A stretch of 64,000 bases of DNA from Laguncularia racemosa (lineage: Eukaryota; Streptophyta; Magnoliopsida; Myrtales; Combretaceae). This document shows positions 57,701 to 64,000 of this stretch, piece after piece. The stretch spans positions 1,240,001 through 1,304,000 of the forward strand of contig JBBMOL010000193.1 in the NCBI GenBank assembly GCA_037954665.1, given 5' to 3'. The notes beneath the pieces are model-generated. The model was not told where the DNA came from and did not search any database. It was given only the letters and a program-made list of their open reading frames with translations. The translations under genes were made by a program, and so were the position numbers. The first letter of the stretch is position 1. The number at the start of each line of letters is the position of its first letter.

Positions 57701-60700
57701 TTTTTTGGGGGTTTTTAAAAGGGATTTTGTTTCCCCAAATGAAAAAAGGGAATTTTTCCCAATTCTAAAGCAGAAGTTAGAAACCTAATCAAAGGGCCCC
57801 CTGTTGTTAACATTCGAGGATCAATCACCCCCAAAAACCTATTTCAGAAGAAAATACAGAAGTAGGTCCAAAGTTTGTAAGATCTGAAAAAGAGGCTTCT
57901 AAACTTGGGGGTATAAGCTGAAACTTTCCTTCTATAAAAAAATAGGTGATAAAAAATGGGTTAAAAAAGGCAAAACCCAACAAAATTTTGAAAATCTTTT
58001 TGGGTGTTGTTATCTCAAATTAAAACCTAGAAATGATTGAAGAAGCTTTCATGATGCAATTTGGGGTTTTATAAAAAAATCAAAAAAAAATTAAAATTTT
58101 AAAATTTCAAAAGAAACAATGTAGGGAATTTTTAGTTCCTAGACCTAAGGAAAGCTATAATGGGAACTAAATGGGTTTTTTTAAAAATAAATTGGGATGA
58201 AGACGGAAAAAATTATAAAAAAAAGAAAAAGTTTAAAGAAAGCTAAAGGTTTTTTCCCCACAAAAAAAAGGAAATAGTTTTTGTAAAACAAAATGAAAAA
58301 CCGGGTTGCTAGATAAAGCAAAAAAAAGGGTTTAAAATGCTTGCAAAAAGCATCTTAAAAGGGTTTTTTTAAAGTTTTCAAAGGGAAAAGAAAAAGTGCT
58401 TTTTTAAAAGGGTTTTTATAAAGGAAAAATTTTTTAATGTAGAAAAAACCCCCCTTTGGTTTTGGAAGACCCCTTTCAAATAGACTTTTTTTTTTTTAAA
58501 AAATTAAATAAACCCACTATATGGTTTAAAACAACCCAAGAGCTTGGTTGAAAAAAATTGGTATGTTTTTATCTCAAAAGGGGTTTTCATAAGGGGAAAA
58601 GTTGCCCAAACAAATTTTATTCTTAAAAAAAATTTTTGATAAGAATTTTCTTAGATGTACAAATTTTTTGGAAATTAATATTTTAAATCAAACTAAAAAA
58701 TTTTTTTATGTCCAAAAAATTTGCTGAGCCCATGCAGGAAAGAATTTAAAATTTGCCCAATGAGGGGAAAATTGACTTTTTTTTTTTTTTTTTTTTGGGG
58801 TTTTAAAAAAAAAACAAAAAAGGGAAAGGGAAATTTTTTGGGTTTCCTTTCAAGAAAAAAACACAAAAAAAAAAATTGAAGAAATTTGGAAAAGGGATAT
58901 GAAAAAAGGTTAAAACCACCTATGAAATTTTCATAAAGGGTTTAAACCCTCTGTTTTTAAAATGGAAAGAAGGTAAGTAAAAAAAATTTATAAAAGGCTT
59001 ATGGGTTTCTTTATTGTATTTAAACAAACATCTAAAACCTGTTTTAATTTTGGGTTTAAAATGGTGGTTTTGTTTTTACAAATTAAAAGCGAAAACCGAA
59101 ACAAAAAATTTTCATTTTTTAAAACCTGAAAAAAGGGGAAATTTTTTCCAAATTCCCCATTTAATACCCCCCCTAATTTACTTTATGGTACCCTTTAAAA
59201 ATCAAATTTTTTGATCTAATAGGATATTCTAAACCCGATTAGCGGGATGAAAAATTGATAAAAAAAAGCACATCTGGTATTTTGGAAAATTTTCCTTTGG
59301 TAAAAAAATTTAAATTTTTCTTGGTCCTTCTAAAAAAAAAAAAAATTTTGGTTGTTTTAAACCCCACAGCTTAAAGCTGAAAAAAATTTTTTTTTTCTTT
59401 TTTGGGAAAATTTTTTTTGTGCAAAAATTTTTAAGGGAAAAAAAACAACAAATTGAATTTTTGGGGGAAAAATTTTTTTAAAAATGGGGCCAAATTTAAA
59501 ATTTGGGACAACACAAGTGCAATAAATTTTGAAAAAAAAATCTAGTACTCATTCTGGGTTAAAAACCCATATAGAAAATTAAACATCATTTTATTAGAAA
59601 AAGTGCATATGGAGATTTTAAATGTTAAAATTTGTGCCCAACCCCGTTTAATAAAATTGCAGTTTTTTTTTAAAAACCAAAAAACCCCTTTTTTAAAAAA
59701 GGTAATTGAATTTATTAGAAAAGAATTTTCGAATTTGTAACTTTTTTTCCCTTTTTTTTTATTTTTTTTCCCCCCCAAAATTTTTGAAAAATCTTTATTT
59801 TATTTAAAATATTTTTTTTTTTCATTTCCCCTTTTTTTTTTTCCTTCCCCTAATTCTCTTTTCCCATAAATTTTGTTCTTTTTTTTCCCCCTCTCTATTT
59901 TCCCTCCCCCTCTCATTTTTTTCCCCCAAATTTCCAAAAATTGGGCCCCCTAAATCTTCAGAACCCCCTCAAAAAAAAAAAACATTCCCCAAAAAAAAAA
60001 TCATCAAACAAAAACCTTTTTTTGTGAAAATTTTTGAATTTAATCCCCTTTTTTAAATTTTTTTTCGGAAAAAAAATCAAGGAAAAACCTTTTAATTTGA
60101 GGAGAAACCGGATTTCCCCCGATTCCGAATCTTTTCATAGGGTTTCCCAAAAAAATTTTTTAAAAGAAAACGAGCTGCCATCGGCCCCCTTTAAAGGAAA
60201 AAGAAAAAGCTAAATTTAAAAACCTCTCCGGGTCAAAAAACAACCAAAAAGCAAACGAAACCCAAAAAATTAAACCAAAATCTGGGAAAACCCCCAAAAA
60301 TTTAAAATCTCTTCGAAGAAGAAAAAAGAGGTTGTTTTTTGTAGTTTTGTGGATTTTTTAAATTTTTTTACTGTAAATGGAAATTTTTTTTTTGGAAATG
60401 AACGTTAAAAAAAACCCTAGGGGTGCATGGAAATTTTTCTCTAAATCCGGTTTTATTTATGGCAAATTTTTCAAAGAATTTTATTGGGAAATTTAAAACT
60501 TTCGGAAGGAAAATTTTTGCTTTTTAAAACTTCCACAAAAATGTGAAAAGGAAAATTTCAATTTTTTTGGGGGGATTGTTTAAATGTCACATCTACATGA
60601 TGTAAATGATGAAGTAGAGATTTAAAAAACAGCCTAGGGAATTTATCTGTTTCTGGGTATAAATGGAAGGGTTACAAAAGGTTAAGGGAAAAAAATCCAA

Positions 60701-62300
60701 TGGCATTTATTTCCGGGGTTGATTTCCCCGAATCATTCATAAGATAAGTTTTAAAAGTCTTATGTCTAAGGAAGGGGGGATTTTTTACCCACCAAAAAAA
60801 AGTTTCCCTTTGAACAATGCTCACATTATTTTAAAGGAAAAATTAACAAAAAAAAATGGGGACATTTGGGTTTAAAAAAAAGTCCTTTAACAAAAATTTT
60901 TAGGAATAAATAAAAGTTTGGTGGGTTTTGGATATGCTGATGGGGAATTTTTTGTTTTTAAAAAAAATAGTTTTGCTTAAAACCCCCTCATCTGAACCCC
61001 ATTAAATTAAAGAGGAAAGGGGAAAAAAAGTTTTTTTTTTCACATGTCCCCTCTTTGTTAAGGATTGTTTGTTGGGTTGGGGGAAAGTGGGTGCACAATT
61101 TTTTTCCATTTAAAAGCATAAGAAAAAATAGTTTTTCCTTTTTTTTTGGGAAAAACTGTTCAAAAAGGAGGTTCAGAACCTAGTTTTAAACCTAGAAAAG
61201 AAAGGGTTTAAATTGATCAAGGGGGAAAAAACATATGGTAAGAAAGGGGGGGAAAGTGGGAAAAAAAGAATTAAATCCAATGTTGAACTTTGGAAAAAAT
61301 AAGAATGATTTTTGGGGGAAAATTTTAAAAACATGAAAACCCATTTGGATTTGGTTTAAAAACAAAAAATTTGACAATGAAATTCCCACAACGATTTGAA
61401 CGAGGAGACTTAATCAATGGGGTTACAAGTTAAAACAAAATTCGAATTTTTTCTAAAATCAAGAAGAATTCTGAGGGGAAGATTAAAAACCGATCCTTTC
61501 CCTTACTATAGAATTCCTATTATGAATTTAGTGGAAAGTTTAAAAAAAAGATTTTTTTTTAAAAATGTAATTGCGTTTAACAAATTGTTTCCCCTCCCAA
61601 AAAAGGAAGATTGGGGATTCATTACTAAACCTCCTTAAAGAAATTTTTTTGGGCTCCAAAAACGGGTAAAACCTCCCAAACTGTCACAAGTCTTCATGGT
61701 GAAACAAGGGTCTCTTATGCAACAAATTTCCAAATTATGTTCGCTTCTGCCGCTCATATCATCGACTTTGGGTATTCACCAGAGAAAAACCCTTTATCAA
61801 CCAAACATTCCAAACCCCTTTTCCCCCTCCTCCGAGTCACAAAATCAGAAAACTTTGGGTTTTTTATCTTAAATTTTTTGTTTTCAATCAAGTTTTTAAA
61901 ACCTTCTTTTTTTTTTTATGCTCCGGGTTAAGGGGAGAACCCCTTTTTCTGTTAAAAAAAAGGGGGAAAAAGGGGGGTTTTATTTTTTTATTCTATCAAT
62001 GCTGGTTTTAATTTTTTTCTAAATTCTTTGGGGTTTTCTTTGTTTTAATGGGGGTTTTAATTTTTGGGATAGGGGGAAATTTGAGGTTTTTAGGGAAAAT
62101 ATGGGTTTAAAATGAAAATTTTGGGATATTTTGATTATCTAATGGTTTTTTTTGTTACCCAAAAAAGGGGGGGAAAAGTTTTTTGTTAGGGGGGAATGTT
62201 AAATTCTCAATTTATTTTGATGTTAACCCAAAAAGGGGAAAAATGGTAACGAAAGTTTTAAGATAGCACCTAATTTTTCTAAAGTTTTTAAAAAGGAGAC
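54700..62300 (+). pseudogene. Sirevirus-type copia remnant in damaged sequence
   Basis: Landmarks in order, each in a different frame. Gag LTLNQLREKLMATELNKKEK (about 54890-54950). A zinc knuckle legible as CYE...KKG...NECP (55220-55275). An acidic SEVLSESDEDEN spacer (55440-55480). Protease DSG region (about 56040). Integrase GVVERKIELSQEI (57309-57347). RT start VPRPKE (58135-58155) and WVFK-like block, LYGLKQP (58518-58540), RT end GLMGFF and IVFKQTSK near 58995-59025. After about 59100, a long extra-ORF-like stretch. Finally two AAAAAGGGGG-type polypurine tracts near 62165 and 62225. Order and motifs are Sirevirus; almost no frame exceeds 70 codons. Confidence 0.7.
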
Positions 62301-62729
62301 AAAGCTTTTTCAGAACCTTCAAAAGGGTTTTTATAAAAATTTCATCCCAAATGGGGCCCGTGATCGTTTTTCCTCATGTATGTCAAGATTGAAAGATGGG
62401 AAAGGGTCCAAACTCCATCTATTATACAAAAAACAAAAAAAAAAAAAATGTTACCCCTTGATATCAAAATATTAATTAATGACTTATTAGTGATAATTTT
62501 ATTGAATTAATGGGTTTAAATTTTAAAAGGGAAATTTTAAAATTTTACAACTACTTTTAAAATAACACATAAAGTATTACAATTACTTTAAAGCAAAGTT
62601 TTTTACTTAAATTTAAATTTTTTTAACGATTAATTTTAAAGGGCATATTAAAAGACTAATTATAGTTAAAATTTACAATTAATTAATAACAATTTAATTT
62701 TTCAAATTTCTCTGGCACCCTTAAGCATT

Positions 62730-62907
62730 TTGCTTTTCGTGCCTTCAACAAAATTTTACAAAAGGGTGTGTCCTGTGCACCCTTCAGTTTTGCAAAACCC
62801 ACAACATGAAGGTCAACTGAATCCGTGCTTTGAAACCATTGAAAAATTTTTAGGGAGTATTATATTTTACAATTTTAAACAAAAAATATGTTTTAAGAAT
62901 ATACCCT
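62730..62907 (-). repeat. right terminal inverted repeat
   Basis: Reverse complement of the left end: AGGGTATATTCTTAAAACAT, then AAATTGTAAAATATAATACT, TCAATGGTTTCAAAGCACGG and ACCCTTTTGTAAAATTTTGT. Two or more indels relative to the left copy. Confidence 0.6.
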
Positions 62908-64000
62908 ATTAATATTGAGTAATTTTGCAATATTAAAAAAAAATTCAAGTACTCAACATGGAAAAAAAAATTTTTTTTCTTAAACGAAAGATGTTAAATT
63001 GAATTTTTTATGTTTGATTTCTTTTATTCTTTTTTTTTTCTAAATTTCACATTAACAAAAGTAGCCATGCCTAGTTAATAAATTTGCTAGTTAAAACCCA
63101 AATTTTTGATTTAAAAGGAAAAAAAGCTATGCTTTAGTTTTCAAAAGTTGAAAAATTGCAAAGGAACCAAAATCTTTAAAATTTATATTTAAAGTCTATA
63201 AATAAGTGCCTTAAAATAAAAATTTCAATTATATATAGTTTTACACCAAATTTAAGTACGTCTAAACATAAAAATGATTAATGATATGAATTGGGTAAAA
63301 AAAACAAGAATGTAATGATTTTTCATCAAAGGAATTGAAATAGTATAAAGATGGTTAATTAATAGATAGGTTGGTAAAATTGGCACGTTGGAAATTTTTA
63401 AAATAATGGTTAAAATTGTAATTTTTAACAAATTACTAAAAAGTACTTAACATTTAAATTTTTATATTTCATCTATTTGATGAGGTGGAAAAAATAGCAA
63501 ACAAATACATGGCTAAATTTAGAAAAATGGATTTAGTTGCAATTTATGAATTCTGAACCTATTTTTAAAGGAAAAGAGCTAATTCGAAGAAATCAGTACC
63601 TTTAGTGTTGAGCTTTGTTGTTTTTTGGGCAAATTCCCTGTTTAATCTTTCGAAAAGAAAAACTATTGTAAGTGGTTGGCTCTTTTCTTTTTTCCCAAAT
63701 ATGCGAATTTTATATAATTCTTGAATTTAGATGCCAAATTCCTAAGAATTCGTAGAATTAATAAGTATTTGAAGATTACATTTCGCGTATTCGTAGAATT
63801 AATAGTTTGTGATAATCTTAACATAATTCACTACGTATTACGCCGTGTCAATATTATAGCTCAATTTAATATATTTGACAAATTACTACATAGCACTGAA
63901 TGTATACTTAAATGTATTTTGCTAAATTTAATTGGCAATCCTTTAGTTTAGGGTAGTCGGTCATGGACAAAGTAACCTTAAGGTTTTTTAATTAATTTTC
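62908..64000. other. D flank continued, then unassigned AT-rich DNA
   Basis: 62908-63120 continues the B-flank homology (CAAGTACTCAACATGGA, AACGAAAGATG, CAAAAGTAGCCATGCC). After about 63150 I see no match or gene. Frame 63721-63951 has no domain and no typical composition. Confidence 0.6.

Larger units (their letters stand above)
51549..62907. mobile_element. 11.4-kb element with long terminal inverted repeats, Mutator-like
   Basis: The left end reads GGGGATATACTCTTAAATAT; the right end, reverse-complemented, reads AGGGTATATTCTTAAAACAT. The inverted match continues for about 200 bp with indels (for example AAATATAGTACC against AAATATAATACTCC, and GGTTTCAAAG in both, then TTTTACTAAAGGGCACAGCC against its counterpart near 62745-62775). 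Flanks GTAAATATT and ATTAATATT match at 7 of 9 positions, as for a 9-bp target duplication; the unoccupied site in the B flank is GTCAATACT. Long AT-rich inverted ends with GGG starts and 9-bp duplications are typical of Mutator-like elements. No transposase is seen; the inside is mostly a Sirevirus remnant. Confidence 0.7.

Noticed and set aside
53601..62912. Many frames of 60-140 codons, such as 53601-54017 and 57083-57508
   Set aside because: They lie in the damaged block, consist of Phe/Lys/Leu/Asn runs, and sit in all six frames over a Sirevirus remnant.

Overview
This 64 kb window is AT-rich plant nuclear DNA made mostly of decayed retrotransposons. I count four Ty1/copia elements with recognisable gag-pol, two or three Sirevirus-type copia remnants, a Ty3/gypsy remnant, a LINE, several solo LTRs and one element with long terminal inverted repeats. 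A small family of short plant genes is threaded through them. The initiator-Met-tRNA primer sites (TGGTATCAGAGC), TATAAATA-type LTR promoters and domain order (gag, protease, integrase, RT, RNase H) are those of flowering-plant elements. The species cannot be read from the sequence.

Layout. 1-3018: the 3' part of a decayed copia element. 4400-9240: one LINE ORF2 tail cut by two solo LTRs (Sirevirus-like 4768-6272, Tekay/Del-like 6524-8463). 9241-13533: mostly empty AT-rich DNA, with two minus-strand cysteine-rich reading frames at 11055-11291 and 12116-12321 that may be peptide exons. 13534-18902: a copia element with both LTRs, many stops and a 64-bp tandem repeat in the LTRs. 18903-22620: empty.

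22638-63150 is the most informative part. A family of ~70-residue proteins (shared C-terminus PMTYFPIGSR or similar) is present as two gene pairs, A-B and C-D, from tandem duplication of one module with its spacers. Only copy B (32111-32332) is open. A has a nonsense codon, C has lost its 5' half to a Sirevirus fragment, and D is split by a copia element. Because the module is duplicated, each large insertion has an unoccupied counterpart in the other copy. This fixes the ends and target duplications of the copia element at 23094-30110 (GTAAA), the copia element at 44497-50832 (A(A/G)AAG) and an 11.4-kb inverted-repeat element at 51549-62907 (9-bp duplication, Mutator-like).

Between B and C lie a Sirevirus LTR fragment, a stray spacer fragment, a Tat/Ogre-like gypsy LTR with 3'-UTR tandem repeats and pol end, and a 5'-truncated Sirevirus with an extra ORF between pol and the LTR. 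Inside the inverted-repeat element, about 52.9-62.4 kb, is a Sirevirus whose text looks damaged in a way typical of poor base calling.

No host operon or pathway is present. The main points for follow-up are the unnamed small-protein family, the two cysteine-rich frames, and a ~64-bp tandem repeat with a CACGGCCGTG palindrome shared by different retroelements.
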